Source: Catellatospora bangladeshensis
GTDB taxonomy: Bacteria > Actinomycetota > Actinomycetes > Mycobacteriales > Micromonosporaceae
Direction: 5' to 3'
Length of the DNA: 64,000 nucleotides
Assembly: GCF_016862575.1 (NCBI RefSeq)
Contig: NZ_BONF01000009.1
Coordinates: forward strand, 310,001-374,000
A program made the translations under genes and the position numbers. Positions 1 to 9,114 of the stretch are shown here, in pieces. The first letter of the stretch is position 1, and every line of letters starts with the position of its first letter. The notes beneath the pieces are model-generated. The model was not told where the DNA came from, ran no database searches, and worked only from the letters and a program-made list of their open reading frames with translations.

Positions 1-505
1 CCGCGCCGATGTGGCCGAGCACCTCGCGTTCCCGCTCGGTGAGCCCGGCGACCAGCCGCTCGTCGCGGGGGCTGGTCACGGCACGGGCGGCGGCGGCCAT
101 GACCCGCCGGGTCACCGCGGGCGACAGCAGGGCGTCGCCGGAGGCGACCACGTGCACGGCGCGGCGCAGCTCGTCGGGATGGGTGTCCTTGAGCAGGAAC
201 CCGGCGGCCCCGGCCTGGATGGCGTCGAACAGGTGCGCGTCGGTGTCGAACGTCGTCAGCACCACCACCCGGACCCCGCCGAGGTCCGCGGCGGCGGCGA
301 TCCGGCGGGTGGCCTCGATCCCGTCGACGCCGGGCATCCGTACGTCCATCAGCACCACGTCCGGACGCACCTGCCGGCACAGGACGAGCGCGTCCTCCCC
401 GTCCGCGGCCTCCCCGACCACGGTGATGTCGGCGGCGCGTTCCAGCAGCGCCCGCAGCCCGGCGCGGACCAGCTGCTGGTCGTCGATGATGGCGACCCGG
501 ATCAC
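1..505 (-). CDS. LuxR/NarL-family response regulator (C-terminus cut by window edge)
   Basis: Response regulator expected to be phosphorylated by the histidine kinase encoded just upstream and to bind DNA through a LuxR-type helix-turn-helix. The receiver domain is complete: an acidic pair (IDD) near the N-terminus, the phospho-acceptor region [10 protein letters not shown] near residue 60, and the TTFD and LLKD segments that follow in NarL proteins. The start of the HTH ([11 protein letters not shown]) is visible before the window ends, so perhaps 50 residues are missing. The start is the GTG whose last bases form the stop of the kinase gene (GTGA overlap), which implies translational coupling. 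The target genes are not evident here. Confidence 0.9.
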   Translation of the reverse strand, partial: MIRVAIIDDQQLVRAGLRALLERAADITVVGEAADGEDALVLCRQVRPDVVLMDVRMPGVDGIEATRRIAAAADLGGVRVVVLTTFDTDAHLFDAIQAGAAGFLLKDTHPDELRRAVHVVASGDALLSPAVTRRVMAAAARAVTSPRDERLVAGLTEREREVLGHIGA

Positions 506-1638
506 GGCGCCACCCGCAGCGGCAGCTCCACCCGGACCGCGAACCCCGCGCCGGAGGTGGTGCTGAGCGTGCCGCCGACGATCTCGGCACGCTCGCGCAT
601 GCCGGTGAGCCCGTGCCCGCCGCGGCCGCCGGTGTCGCCGCGGCCGTCGTCCCGGACCGTGATCTCGATCCGGCCGGGCAGGTGGCGCACCTCGACGTCG
701 ACCCGGGTGGCGCGCGCGTGGCGGACCGCGTTGGTCAGCGCCTCCTGCACGATCCGGTACGCCGTGGCGTCGACCACGGCCGGCACCGGCGCCCGCGCGC
801 CGTGCACGCGCACCGTGGCGGGCAGCCCGGCGGCGCTCGTCGCGGCGGCGAGCCGGTCCAGCTGCGCCAGGCCGCCCGCCGGTGTACGCGCCGCCTGCTC
901 GGCGGGCTGCCGCAGCAGCGCGACGGTGGCCCGCAGCTCCTCGGTGGCCTGGCCGCTGGCCTCCCGGATGACGGCGAGCGCCGCCCGCGCGGCGGCCGGG
1001 TCGCGGTCGTCGAGCGCCTCGCGGGCGACGTCGGCCTGCAGGGAGATGACCGTGGTGGTGTGCGCGAGCACGTCGTGCAGGTCCCGGGAGACCTGCAGGC
1101 GCTCCTGCGCGATGCGGCGGGCGGCCTGCTCCCGGGTCGCCGCCAGCAGGTCCTGCTCGCGCCGCCGCTGCTGGGCGTGGCGGATCTGCCGGCTGCGCAC
1201 CCCGTCGCCGAGCGCCACCGCGCCCGCCATGACCGCCACCGACCAGGGCAGCTCGTAGCCGAGCAGGTAGGAGAGCTGCTCGCCGTCGCGCAGCCGGAAG
1301 AAGCAGGATGCGGCCAGCAGCACCGAGCCGACGCTGATCGCGAGCAGCGTGCGCCCCTGCTCGGCGGCGGAGTACAGGGCTGCGGCGACGGGCACGGCCA
1401 GGCCGATCGGCGGGTAGTCGGCGATGTAGTAGCCGGACAGGCCGACGGCGGTGGCCAGCAGCGCGAGGCCGGGGTGAGTTCGCCGGACCAGCATGAGCAG
1501 GCCCAAGCCGAGTGCGAACAGGTAGGCGCCGGCGTCCGGGCCGCGGGCGCCGCCGACGTCGGCGGTGATGGCGACGGCCACGATCAGGGTCACCATGCCG
1601 CCCAGGCTGGCGTCGATCATGAGATGTCGTCGGCTCAC
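502..1638 (-). CDS. NarL-type sensor histidine kinase (HisKA_3)
   Basis: Membrane sensor kinase of about 378 residues, partner of the adjacent response regulator. Four or more hydrophobic segments fill the first 150 residues, with no large extracellular domain. A coiled linker leads to the phospho-acceptor box ([10 protein letters not shown], about residue 190) and a HATPase domain with NAVRHA (N-box) and the G-boxes DDGRGD and [11 protein letters not shown] chose the GTG at 1638 over the upstream ATG at 1683, because a TACGCT hexamer lies 8 bases before the GTG, the layout of a leaderless transcript; an ATG at 1620 is a third option. The signal sensed is unknown. Confidence 0.9.
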   Translation of the reverse strand: MSRRHLMIDASLGGMVTLIVAVAITADVGGARGPDAGAYLFALGLGLLMLVRRTHPGLALLATAVGLSGYYIADYPPIGLAVPVAAALYSAAEQGRTLLAISVGSVLLAASCFFRLRDGEQLSYLLGYELPWSVAVMAGAVALGDGVRSRQIRHAQQRRREQDLLAATREQAARRIAQERLQVSRDLHDVLAHTTTVISLQADVAREALDDRDPAAARAALAVIREASGQATEELRATVALLRQPAEQAARTPAGGLAQLDRLAAATSAAGLPATVRVHGARAPVPAVVDATAYRIVQEALTNAVRHARATRVDVEVRHLPGRIEITVRDDGRGDTGGRGGHGLTGMRERAEIVGGTLSTTSGAGFAVRVELPLRVAP

Positions 1639-1810
1639 GGTCGGCCAGCGTAGCCGAGACCGGCCCTGACCTGCGATGATCATCGCCCCCTAAGGTGGAC
1701 TGTCGACACCTGACGTACGCGGCGCGCGGGCGGCGTACGTCAGCCGTCGACGCGCGATGTCGATCCTGCGGGGACGACGCGACACCGTCGCGCTGCCTAC
1801 TTTCGGGTTC

Positions 1811-2023
1811 ATGAGAACACTCGGTGTGGCGGTCCTCGGCCTGTTCCTCGGCCTGATCGCCGGCACGTTGCTGACCTCCGCCGTCGCGCGCCCGTTCGTC
1901 GACGGCGACGGCGCGGGCATCCCGGTCGGGGTGGCCCTCCTGCTCGGCATGATCATGCCCGTGCTCGGCGTCGCGGGCGCCGTCGCCGCGGTCCTGATCG
2001 ACCGGAAGTCGCGGAAGAGCTGA
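1811..2023 (+). CDS. Small two-helix membrane protein
   Basis: A 70-residue protein with two hydrophobic segments (roughly residues 5-27 and 38-60) and a basic tail (DRKSRKS). I do not recognise a named family. The ATG at 1811 is preferred to the one at 1757, because TACTTT stands 7 bases before it and the upstream extension is polar. The stop codon shares one base with the start of the next gene (TGATG), so it is the first gene of a three-gene operon ending in a multicopper oxidase. It may help anchor or assemble that oxidase, but this is inferred from position only. Confidence 0.7.
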   Translation: MRTLGVAVLGLFLGLIAGTLLTSAVARPFVDGDGAGIPVGVALLLGMIMPVLGVAGAVAAVLIDRKSRKS

Positions 2024-2475
2024 TGAGCGTCCCCCCTGTCCCCGTGGCGACGTCCCCCGTCCCGCCCCCGGTGCCCGGCTGGGCCGTGTGGACGCTCCGT
2101 GCCCTCACCACGCTGGTCACCGCGCTGATCCTGGTGCAGCCGGTGCTCGCCGGGCTGTTCGTCACCGGGGATGTGGGCATGCTGGAGATGCACAGCATGA
2201 CCGCCTCGATCCTGGTCGCGGTGATCTTCCTCCAGCTCGTCGCCGCGATCCTGGTGTGGCGGCCGGGCCGCGGCCCCGCCTGGCCGGCCGGCGCGTGCGC
2301 CGCGCTGTTCGTGACCGCCGAGCTGCAGTCCGGCATGGGGTACGCGCGCCTGCTCGCCGTGCACATCCCGCTGGGCGTGCTGCTGTTCGGCCTGTCCGTG
2401 GCGCTGCTCGTCGCGGTGTGGTCGCCTCGGGTGCGCCGGTCCCGGCCGCGCCGGACGCCGGAGGCGGCCCGATGA
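2023..2475 (+). CDS. Four-helix integral membrane protein
   Basis: A 150-residue membrane protein with four predicted helices at about residues 25-47, 58-79, 85-100 and 106-132. Two histidines in or near helices (in LEMHSMTAS and LAVHIPLG) recall haem-binding four-helix membrane proteins, but no defined motif is present and the family is not recognised. The start overlaps the preceding stop by one base, and its own stop overlaps the start of the multicopper oxidase (ATGA). Translation of all three is probably coupled. A role as membrane partner of the oxidase is a guess from operon structure. Confidence 0.75.
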   Translation: MSVPPVPVATSPVPPPVPGWAVWTLRALTTLVTALILVQPVLAGLFVTGDVGMLEMHSMTASILVAVIFLQLVAAILVWRPGRGPAWPAGACAALFVTAELQSGMGYARLLAVHIPLGVLLFGLSVALLVAVWSPRVRRSRPRRTPEAAR

Positions 2476-4028
2476 GCCGGTCGGTGTCGCGGCGCACGTT
2501 CCTCGCCGCGGCCGCGGGTGCCGCCGCGATCGCCGGGCTCGGCGGCTGCGGCGCTCCGGAGCGGGCCGGTGCCGCACTGACCAGCGGGCTCCCGCTGCCG
2601 AAGCCGTTCACCGTGCCGCTGCCCCGGCCGGCGCCGGCCCGGCCCGGCGCCGACGGCGTCTACGAGCTGGTCCAGCGCCCCGCCGACATGGAGATCATCC
2701 CCGGCTTCCGGACCGAGATCTGGGGGTACGGCGGGACGTTCCCCGGCCCGCTGTTCGACGTGCGCACCGGCAGCCCGGTGCGGGTGCGGATGGTCAACCG
2801 CCTGCCCGTGCCCACCTCGACGCACCTGCACGGCGGGGCGACCCCGGCCGACTCCGACGGCTACCCCACCCACCTGGTGGTGCCCGCCCCGCTCACCGGC
2901 ACGTTCCACGCCGCGCACGGCGGGCAGGCGGCGCATACCTCGTCGGTGTGGCGGCTGACGCCGGAGCGGTTCGTGCACGAGTACCCGCTGGACCAGCCCG
3001 CGGCGATGCTCTGGTATCACGACCACCGCATGGACTTCACCGCGCCGCAGGTGTACCGGGGCCTGGCCGGGATGTTCCTGGTCCGGGACGGGGTGGAGGA
3101 CGCGCTGCCGCTGCCGCGCGGCGAGCGCGAGCTGCCGCTGCTGATCTGCGACCGGGCGTTCGAGGAGGACGGGTCCTTCCGCTACCCGTCGCGCGACCCG
3201 AGCCTGCTCGGCGAACCGGGCGTGACCGGCACGCACCACCAGGGCGTCGAGGGCGACGTGATCCTGGTCAACGGCGCGCCCTGGCCCGAGGCGGAGGTCG
3301 ACGCGGCCCGCTACCGGCTGCGCATCCTCAACGCCGCCAACGCCCGGCGGCTGGACCTGCGGCTCGATCCCCCGCCGCCGTCGGGTGCGGCGTTCACGCA
3401 GCTCGGCAGCGATCTGGGGCTGCTGGCCCGGCCGCAGCCGCTGGACCGGGTGGAGCTGGCGAGCGCCGAGCGCGCCGACGTGATCGTCGACTTCGGGACG
3501 TACCCGGTGGGCACCGAGGTGGTGCTGCGCAACGCGCTCGGCACCGGGGCGGCCGGTGACGTCATGCGGTTCCGGGTGGCCCGCCGGGCGGCCGACGACA
3601 GCGCGGTGCCCGCGATCCTGGCGGACGTGCCGCCGCTGACCGCGGCGCAGGCGGTGACGAGCAGGCGCTTCGACTTCCGGCGCAGCGGGCCCGGGGCGCA
3701 CGGCAAGCAGTGGATGATCAACGGACAGCCGTTCACGCCGAGCACGCCGCTGGCCTCGCCCCGGCTCGGCACCACCGAGCTGTGGACGCTGACCTCGGAC
3801 TTCCACCATCCGGTGCACGTGCACCTGGGGCGCTTCCAGGTGCTCGGCCGCAACGGCCGGGCTCCGCGCGCCATCGACGCGGGCTGGAAGGACACCGTGG
3901 ACGTACGGCCGTACGAGGTGGTGCAGGTGCTGGTGCGGTTCGAGGGATACCGGGGGCGGTACCTGCTCCACTGCCACAACCTGGAGCACGAGGACATGGC
4001 CATGATGGCCGACCTCGACGTCGTGTGA
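2472..4028 (+). CDS. Tat-exported multicopper oxidase (CotA / bilirubin oxidase-like)
   Basis: A laccase-like enzyme of 518 residues that would couple one-electron oxidation of substrates to reduction of oxygen to water outside the membrane. The N-terminus has a twin-arginine signal (SRRTFL) and a possible lipobox (LGGC). All four copper motifs are visible: THLHGG (about 117), WYHDHR (about 181), HPVHVH (about 445) and HCHNLEHEDMAMM (about 500), the last holding the type-1 copper Cys and its axial Met. The spacing and the WYHDHR motif match the CotA, bilirubin oxidase and phenoxazinone synthase group better than plant-type laccases. The start overlaps the preceding stop (ATGA). A strong hairpin follows. 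Confidence 0.93.
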   Translation: MSRSVSRRTFLAAAAGAAAIAGLGGCGAPERAGAALTSGLPLPKPFTVPLPRPAPARPGADGVYELVQRPADMEIIPGFRTEIWGYGGTFPGPLFDVRTGSPVRVRMVNRLPVPTSTHLHGGATPADSDGYPTHLVVPAPLTGTFHAAHGGQAAHTSSVWRLTPERFVHEYPLDQPAAMLWYHDHRMDFTAPQVYRGLAGMFLVRDGVEDALPLPRGERELPLLICDRAFEEDGSFRYPSRDPSLLGEPGVTGTHHQGVEGDVILVNGAPWPEAEVDAARYRLRILNAANARRLDLRLDPPPPSGAAFTQLGSDLGLLARPQPLDRVELASAERADVIVDFGTYPVGTEVVLRNALGTGAAGDVMRFRVARRAADDSAVPAILADVPPLTAAQAVTSRRFDFRRSGPGAHGKQWMINGQPFTPSTPLASPRLGTTELWTLTSDFHHPVHVHLGRFQVLGRNGRAPRAIDAGWKDTVDVRPYEVVQVLVRFEGYRGRYLLHCHNLEHEDMAMMADLDVV

Positions 4029-4035
4029 ACAGGTC

Positions 4036-4066
4036 GGATGCGGCGGTTCGCACCACCGCCGCATCC
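4036..4066. terminator. Bidirectional hairpin terminator
   Basis: A perfect 12-bp stem (GGATGCGGCGGT with its complement) around a 7-base loop lies between the convergent multicopper oxidase and acetoacetate-decarboxylase-like genes. It has no T-run, which is usual for high-GC actinomycetes. Confidence 0.8.
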
Positions 4067-4075
4067 GGGTCTCGA

Positions 4076-4747
4076 TCAGCTCAGCACGGTCTCGCCACCG
4101 GGGTAGGCGAACGAGGCGCGCGGCGCGTAGAAGCCCCAGGTGATCTCCAGCGGGTTCGCCGGGCGCAGCGCGTACACCGAATGGCTCGGGTCCAGGAACT
4201 CCAGCGACTCGACCTCGAAGTCGGCGACCGGCTCGGAGATGAACGGGTAGTTGCCCGCGACGAACCTGCCGCCCACCTCGGTGAGGTAGCGCAGCTGCCC
4301 GCGGCTGGTCTCGCCGAGCTGGTGGCCGACGCGGACCGTGGTGCGGATGACCGGGACCCCGTCCGAGCACGTGGTGGCGGTGAGCGTGTGCCCGTGCAGG
4401 TCCAGCGTGGTGGTGCCGACGCTCGCCGGGACGCCGCGCGCGGAGGCGTAGTCACGCACCACCGCGCTGGAGTTGAAGTAATGCGTCCACCAGCGGCCCG
4501 GGGTGACGCCGTCGGGCGCGTACGCGTCCTCCAGGTCGGGGCCGATGTAGGTGAGCGAGTACGCGCCGAAGCCGGAGGTCTGCTCCGGAGCGTCGACGAC
4601 GTACTGGTTCATGAAGACCTGGCGGTTGGCCATGGGCTTCAGGCCCGGCGGCACCAGCGCCGCGACCGCGTCCGGGTCTGCGGGCACCCAGCCGAAGTAG
4701 AGCATCCGGCTGTTGACGACGAGCTGAGGGGCTTCGAGCAGGGTCAT
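4076..4747 (-). CDS. Acetoacetate decarboxylase-like protein
   Basis: A 223-residue soluble protein that resembles the acetoacetate decarboxylase superfamily in length and in the opening pattern (a strand followed by a PADPDAVAALVPPGLKP segment). The C-terminal half keeps the family-like run of strands ending in WGFYAPRASF. I cannot identify the Schiff-base lysine of true decarboxylases, so it may have another activity, as many secondary-metabolism members do. The start at 4747 (MTLLEAP) is preferred to the one at 4819 because the added residues do not match the fold. A tandem TCGACTA repeat lies about 75 bases upstream. Confidence 0.6.
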   Translation of the reverse strand: MTLLEAPQLVVNSRMLYFGWVPADPDAVAALVPPGLKPMANRQVFMNQYVVDAPEQTSGFGAYSLTYIGPDLEDAYAPDGVTPGRWWTHYFNSSAVVRDYASARGVPASVGTTTLDLHGHTLTATTCSDGVPVIRTTVRVGHQLGETSRGQLRYLTEVGGRFVAGNYPFISEPVADFEVESLEFLDPSHSVYALRPANPLEITWGFYAPRASFAYPGGETVLS

Positions 4748-4821
4748 CGAGACTCTCTTCTGGACGTTGCTGGCTGTAGCCAGGACGCTACGAGCCGCCA
4801 GTGCCGCCGGGCAATTCAATA

Positions 4822-4838
4822 TCGACTATTGTCGACTA
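4822..4838. promoter_or_regulatory. Tandem 7-bp repeat upstream of the acetoacetate-decarboxylase-like gene
   Basis: TCGACTA occurs twice with a 3-bp gap (4822-4828 and 4832-4838) in an AT-richer stretch between two minus-strand genes. The 10-bp period puts both copies on the same face of the helix. It is a likely binding site for an unidentified regulator of the gene at 4076-4747. Confidence 0.5.
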
Positions 4839-4863
4839 GTGGATAGGACGGGCTTGTCCTTGC

Positions 4864-5325
4864 TCACACCTCGCGGCGGAACTCGGCCGTCCAGTTGACC
4901 TCCCACGTGCGCCCGCCGTCCGTGGAGAACGCCTGCTCCCAGCGTGGGTGCTCGGTACGCGTACGTGACCAGACATACCGCACCCGGATCGGCGTGCCCT
5001 CCCACACGTCGTCGCACTCGAACGTGCCCGTGCCGTCGGTGAACCGCCCCACCACCGGCACGTCGAGCTGCCCGCCGCTGACCTTCGAGGCCCACCAGAT
5101 CCGCCAGACCTGCTCGTCCGGGCTGAACAGGCGCAGCGTCACGCCCTCCATGCCGCGCTCCGGCGCGCGCAGCACGTCGAAGACGCCCTCGCCGTCGAGC
5201 AGCACCTGGCAGTCCAGGGTCGCCTCGAACTCGTACCACTCGTCGCTGCCCACCAGGGCCTTGACCAGCCGCCGCTGCGTGCTGTGCCAGCGGCCGGCGA
5301 GGAAGTCGAAATCCGTGTTCGTCAT
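4864..5325 (-). CDS. DUF1579-like lipocalin-fold protein
   Basis: A 153-residue protein beginning MTNTDFDFLAGRW. The FDFLxGxW opening followed by alternating aromatic strands (WYEFEATLDC, VWRIWWAS, WEGTPIRVRYVW) is typical of DUF1579-type beta-barrel proteins, which have no settled function. It is divergent from a WYL regulator with only 63 bases between the starts, and is the obvious target of that regulator. The start has TAACGT 7 bases upstream and no ribosome-binding site, as expected for a leaderless message. Confidence 0.75.
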   Translation of the reverse strand: MTNTDFDFLAGRWHSTQRRLVKALVGSDEWYEFEATLDCQVLLDGEGVFDVLRAPERGMEGVTLRLFSPDEQVWRIWWASKVSGGQLDVPVVGRFTDGTGTFECDDVWEGTPIRVRYVWSRTRTEHPRWEQAFSTDGGRTWEVNWTAEFRREV

Positions 5326-5349
5326 GTGCGGCACGTTATGGCGGCACCC

Positions 5350-5366
5350 CTGACAGACCATGTCAG
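5350..5366. promoter_or_regulatory. Inverted repeat CTGACA-N5-TGTCAG, probable WYL-regulator operator
   Basis: A perfect 6-bp inverted repeat with a 5-base centre lies midway between the divergent DUF1579-like gene and the WYL regulator. On the plus strand it ends 10 bases before CAGAAT, the candidate -10 box of the regulator gene; on the minus strand it sits just upstream of TAACGT (5338-5333). One bound dimer could therefore block both promoters. Confidence 0.65.
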
Positions 5367-5388
5367 TGCCGCTCGGCAGAATTCGGCC

Positions 5389-6348
5389 ATGCGCGCCGAC
5401 CGCCTGCTCAGCCTCGTCCTGCTGCTGCAGAGCCGGGGCCGCCAGACCGCCGCCCAGCTCGCCGCCGAGGCGGGCGTGTCCGTGCGCACGATCTACCGGG
5501 ACATACAGGCGCTCGGCGCCGCCGGCATCCCGGTCTACGCCGACCCCACCGGGTACGCGCTGGTAGACGGCTACCGCACGCAGCTCACCGGGCTCACCGC
5601 CGCAGAGGCCCGGGGCCTGGTCCTGGCCGGGCTGCCCGGCGTCGCCGCCGACCTCGGCCTCGCCGAGGCGGTCGCCGCCGCGCAGCTGAAACTGTCCGCC
5701 GCGCTGCCCGACACGCTGCGCGAGCGCGCGGACCGGATGCGGCAGCGCTTCCACCTCGACGCCCCCGGCTGGTACGAGGACGGCGACAGCTCCGACCACC
5801 TCGCCGCCGTCGCCGACGCGGTATGGCGGCAGCGCGTGCTCAGCGTCCGCTACGACGGCTGGACCGCGCTGGCCGAGCACCGGCTGGAGCCGTACGGGCT
5901 GGTCCTCAAGGCGGGCAAGTGGTACCTGGTGGCGCGCGGCGAGCGGGGCGTGCGCACGTTCCGGGTCAGCCAGATCCGTGAGCTTTCCGTGCTGCCGCAG
6001 ACGTTTCCCTGGCCGGCCGGGTTCGACCTGGAGGCGCACTGGCGTACCCACATCGCGGACTTCCGCTCGCGGATGCACCGGGGCGAGGCGGTGATCCGCC
6101 TCGCCCCGCAGGCCGTGGAACGCCTGCCGCACCTGCTGGGGCGCGCCGTCGCCGAGGCGGCCGCCGCGGGCGAGCCGCAGCCCGACGGCTGGCTGCTGGC
6201 CCGGGTGCCGATCGAGTCCGACAGCCACGCCGAGATGCAGTTCCTGCGCCTGGGCGACCAGGTCGAGATCCTGGCCCCGGCCTCCCTGCGCGCCCGCATC
6301 ACCGCGACGGTCAGCACCCTGGCCGCCATGTACGGAGCGGAAGGATGA
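5389..6348 (+). CDS. WYL-domain transcriptional regulator (YafY type)
   Basis: A 319-residue regulator with an N-terminal DeoR-like HTH (LLQSRGRQTAAQLAAE then VSVRTIYRDIQAL, residues 10-45), a middle helical segment, and a WYL domain at about 145-220 (YDGWTALAEHRLEPYGLVLKAG with KWYLVA). A C-terminal WCX-like extension follows to the end. WYL domains bind nucleic acids or small ligands. The start has CAGAAT 6 bases upstream; an in-frame ATG at 5284 would place the start inside the divergent gene and is less likely. It probably represses itself and the divergent DUF1579-like gene through the repeat at 5350-5366. Confidence 0.88.
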   Translation: MRADRLLSLVLLLQSRGRQTAAQLAAEAGVSVRTIYRDIQALGAAGIPVYADPTGYALVDGYRTQLTGLTAAEARGLVLAGLPGVAADLGLAEAVAAAQLKLSAALPDTLRERADRMRQRFHLDAPGWYEDGDSSDHLAAVADAVWRQRVLSVRYDGWTALAEHRLEPYGLVLKAGKWYLVARGERGVRTFRVSQIRELSVLPQTFPWPAGFDLEAHWRTHIADFRSRMHRGEAVIRLAPQAVERLPHLLGRAVAEAAAAGEPQPDGWLLARVPIESDSHAEMQFLRLGDQVEILAPASLRARITATVSTLAAMYGAEG

Positions 6349-6402
6349 GCGGCCCGCCATTCTCGGCAGGCCGGCCGGCCGACGCCTTGCCTCGGCGTGG
6401 GC

Positions 6403-7377
6403 TCAAACGTCGCGGGCCCAGCGCACCAAGCGCAGCTTCGACGTGAACCCGGCCTCCTCGTAGACCGCGACCGCCCCCGCGGCACCGGCCGAGTCCACTC
6501 GCACGCTGGCCCGGCCGTAGTCCTGATCGGCGGCGGCCCGTAGCGCGTGCGCGACCAGGGCGCGGGCTTCGCCTCGGCTCCGATGCTCCCGAAGGGTCCG
6601 CATGAGGAAGAAGTTCGCGTCGCGGATGCCTGTCGCCACCGTGTCGGCCTCCCAGCACTTGGTCACCAGCATGCCCACCGGGGTTCCGGTCGTCACGTCA
6701 CGCAGCAGGAAGCTGACCTCAGGCTGGAACGCCTGGTTGGTGACGTTGCTCTTCCAGGAGTCCACGGGCATCGGGGCGGTGCCCCAGTGGTCCTGGAACG
6801 ACTCGTTGCGCACCGCACGGAACTCCTCGTCGTTCTGCTCCGACCACGCCTCGATCCGCAGACCGTCCGGGATCGCCGGGTCGGGGACCGCGTCGCCGAG
6901 CGGGTGCTCCAGGTGCTGTAAGTAGCGGGCCGGAGCGAAGCCCTGAGCACGGAACAGCTCCGCCACCCCGGCGATGTGCTCGCCTCTCTTGGCGTCGACC
7001 ACGAGCTTCAGCGTCGGGTGATACCGGTCGTGCAGCTCCTTCGCCGCCGTCACGCCGGCTTTGAGCAGCGCGGCGCCGATGCCCCGGCGCCGGTAGGCCG
7101 GGTGGACCCCGCCGTCCAGGTAGACCTGATGGACCTCGTCGGCGTCCGGCTGGTAGTTGGCCTTCATGTAGCCGACCATCACGTCCCCGTCGAAGGCGGC
7201 GAGGCTGCCGCGTTCCAGCTCCGCGTAGGGATCGACCAGCTCCTGGAGGGTGTCCTCCTCGCTGTAGTAGTCGCCGATCCTGTCGACGGTCTCCATGGCG
7301 TTGAGCAGGTCGGCCGCCGCTTTCGCGTCCTCGACGGCGAGCGGCCGCCACCTGAGGGAGCTGGAGTTCTCATACAT
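6403..7377 (-). CDS. Two-domain GNAT acetyltransferase
   Basis: A 324-residue protein with two GNAT domains in tandem, the layout seen in mycothiol synthase and related enzymes. The N-terminal domain has a clear acetyl-CoA loop (VHPAYRRRGIGAALL, about residues 95-109); the C-terminal domain has a looser version (TLREHRSRGEARALV) and a final strand-helix pattern with AVYEEAGF. It lacks enough family signatures to be called MshD. The acceptor is unknown. TACGGT stands 7 bases before the ATG with no ribosome-binding site, indicating a leaderless transcript. Confidence 0.85.
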   Translation of the reverse strand: MYENSSSLRWRPLAVEDAKAAADLLNAMETVDRIGDYYSEEDTLQELVDPYAELERGSLAAFDGDVMVGYMKANYQPDADEVHQVYLDGGVHPAYRRRGIGAALLKAGVTAAKELHDRYHPTLKLVVDAKRGEHIAGVAELFRAQGFAPARYLQHLEHPLGDAVPDPAIPDGLRIEAWSEQNDEEFRAVRNESFQDHWGTAPMPVDSWKSNVTNQAFQPEVSFLLRDVTTGTPVGMLVTKCWEADTVATGIRDANFFLMRTLREHRSRGEARALVAHALRAAADQDYGRASVRVDSAGAAGAVAVYEEAGFTSKLRLVRWARDV

Positions 7378-7502
7378 GCCGCCGACCGTAGATCTTGCGC
7401 ATGCGGGCTGTCGCTTCGTTTTCCGGCCGCCGGCGAGGGCCGCCTGTCCGGCCGCTGATCATGCCCCCCGGGAAGATCATGGCGGGGCTAGACTGCCGCT
7501 CC

Positions 7503-8969
7503 GTGACACAAGCCTCCACCCCGATCGAAGCTGCCTTCGACCTCCTGCGGCAGGGCCGCCTAAGCGAAGCCGAAGAACTCATGACGCGGGAACTCCACGC
7601 TGCCGCCGCCGAGCACGGCCACGGCAGCGCGGCGTGGGCCTCGGCCCAGTGCGACCTGGGCAACGTGCTGCTGAACGCCGGCCAGCCCGATCGCGCGATC
7701 GCGTGCTACCGCGCCGCCACCGAAGCCACCAGGACCGACCCGCAGCACCGGCGCGAGCACCTGACCTACCGGATGAACCTCGGAATGGCGCTGCGGATGG
7801 TCGGGCGGCTCGACGAGGCCGAAGCCGAGCTGCGGCAGTGCGCCCAGGATCGCGGAGTCTTCTACGGCCGCGGGCACGCGGGCTACGCCTTCGGCCTCGA
7901 ACCGCTGGCCGAGGTGCTGCTCCGGCGCGGCGACCTGCGCCAGGCACAGCAGGTCGCCGAGCAGGCGATGGACAACTTCTGGCGCAACGGCCACGAGCGG
8001 CTCGCGACCGCGCTCGCGCTGCGGGCCGAGATCGTCGCGGCGGGCGGCACCGGCCCGCTGTTCCCCGACCTGCACCAGCTGCCCGACCGTATCGTCGAAC
8101 TGCTGGCACGGTCGGCCGTGGACCGGCTCGACGAGGGCGACCCGGCCGTGCACCAGAACGTCCTCACCGGCCTGGCCGCCGCGCTGGAGAAGCGGCTCGG
8201 CCCGGACCACCCGGCGACCCTCAACACGCTGTCCATGCTGGCCAATCTCGGCCGCGACCGCGGCGAGCAGGCCGGGCGCGTGGAGGCGATCCGGCGGGTG
8301 CTGGCCTCCCATGACCGGCAGGGCAACGCCGAGCAGTCGCTCACGGCGGCCCTCGGCCTGGCGCTGGCGCAGGCCGAGGCGGGTGACGAGGCGGCGGCGC
8401 TGGACACGTACGCGTCGGCGTACGCCAGGGCGGAGCGGATCGGCAGGCCCGAGCAGCTGAGCCAGGTGCTGCGCAACTGGGGCAACGCGCTGAAGGCAGC
8501 CGGGCAGGCCGACCAGGCGGAGCAGCGCCTGGCCGAGGCGGTGGCACAGGCGCGCCGGGGTGCCGACCGGGAGATGCTCGGGCGGGCGTGCGTCGCCCTG
8601 GGTGTCTTCCTGCAACATGAGGAACGGCTCGCCGAGGCCCGCGCGGTGCTGGAGGAGGGCGTGTCCCAGCTGGACGGCGTACACCCCGACGCGATCACGG
8701 GGCGAAGCCACCTCAGCGCGGTGACGGCCGGGCAGACCTGCGGCTGCGGAGACATGGAGTCGACCATCATCGAGGCGTTCCGTGAGTTCGTCTTCAGCCG
8801 GCTGCCCGCCGACCTGCTCGCCGAACTGGACGTGACGATCGTGGACGGCGATTTCCAGCTCAACGTGGGGCTCCGGCGGGAGCCGTCCCAGGACGAGCTG
8901 GAACGCCTCAACGGCGCTGTCGGGTCCGCGGTGGCCGAGTTCCGCCGGCGGATCAGCAGCAGGCGCTAG
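7503..8969 (+). CDS. Tetratricopeptide-repeat protein
   Basis: A 488-residue protein made largely of helical repeats of TPR type: an N-terminal block (residues 1-160), a middle segment that includes HPATLNTLSMLANLG, which resembles NB-ARC-type TPR_10 repeats, and more repeats to about 390. The last 100 residues (from about MESTIIEAFREFVF) form a separate small alpha/beta domain that I do not recognise. The GTG at 7503 is chosen because TAGACT lies 8 bases before it; the ATG at 7479 would put this promoter inside the gene. A scaffolding role is likely, with partner unknown. Confidence 0.8.
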   Translation: MTQASTPIEAAFDLLRQGRLSEAEELMTRELHAAAAEHGHGSAAWASAQCDLGNVLLNAGQPDRAIACYRAATEATRTDPQHRREHLTYRMNLGMALRMVGRLDEAEAELRQCAQDRGVFYGRGHAGYAFGLEPLAEVLLRRGDLRQAQQVAEQAMDNFWRNGHERLATALALRAEIVAAGGTGPLFPDLHQLPDRIVELLARSAVDRLDEGDPAVHQNVLTGLAAALEKRLGPDHPATLNTLSMLANLGRDRGEQAGRVEAIRRVLASHDRQGNAEQSLTAALGLALAQAEAGDEAAALDTYASAYARAERIGRPEQLSQVLRNWGNALKAAGQADQAEQRLAEAVAQARRGADREMLGRACVALGVFLQHEERLAEARAVLEEGVSQLDGVHPDAITGRSHLSAVTAGQTCGCGDMESTIIEAFREFVFSRLPADLLAELDVTIVDGDFQLNVGLRREPSQDELERLNGAVGSAVAEFRRRISSRR

Positions 8970-9114
8970 CTCGGCCGGTGGCCGGGTACGTCTGCGATCC
9001 GTGCGGCGGATTACCGCTGACGGTGAATGCCGGATGCCGACGGCGTGTGCCGTTGGCACGGGGCGGCGGGCCGGGCACTCTGTATCGAGCGCCCGGAGGA
9101 GCAAGGGCCGAGGT

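Noticed and set aside
6403-7377. Naming the two-domain acetyltransferase mshD
   Set aside because: The tandem GNAT layout alone is shared by many actinobacterial proteins, and specific mycothiol synthase motifs could not be confirmed by eye.
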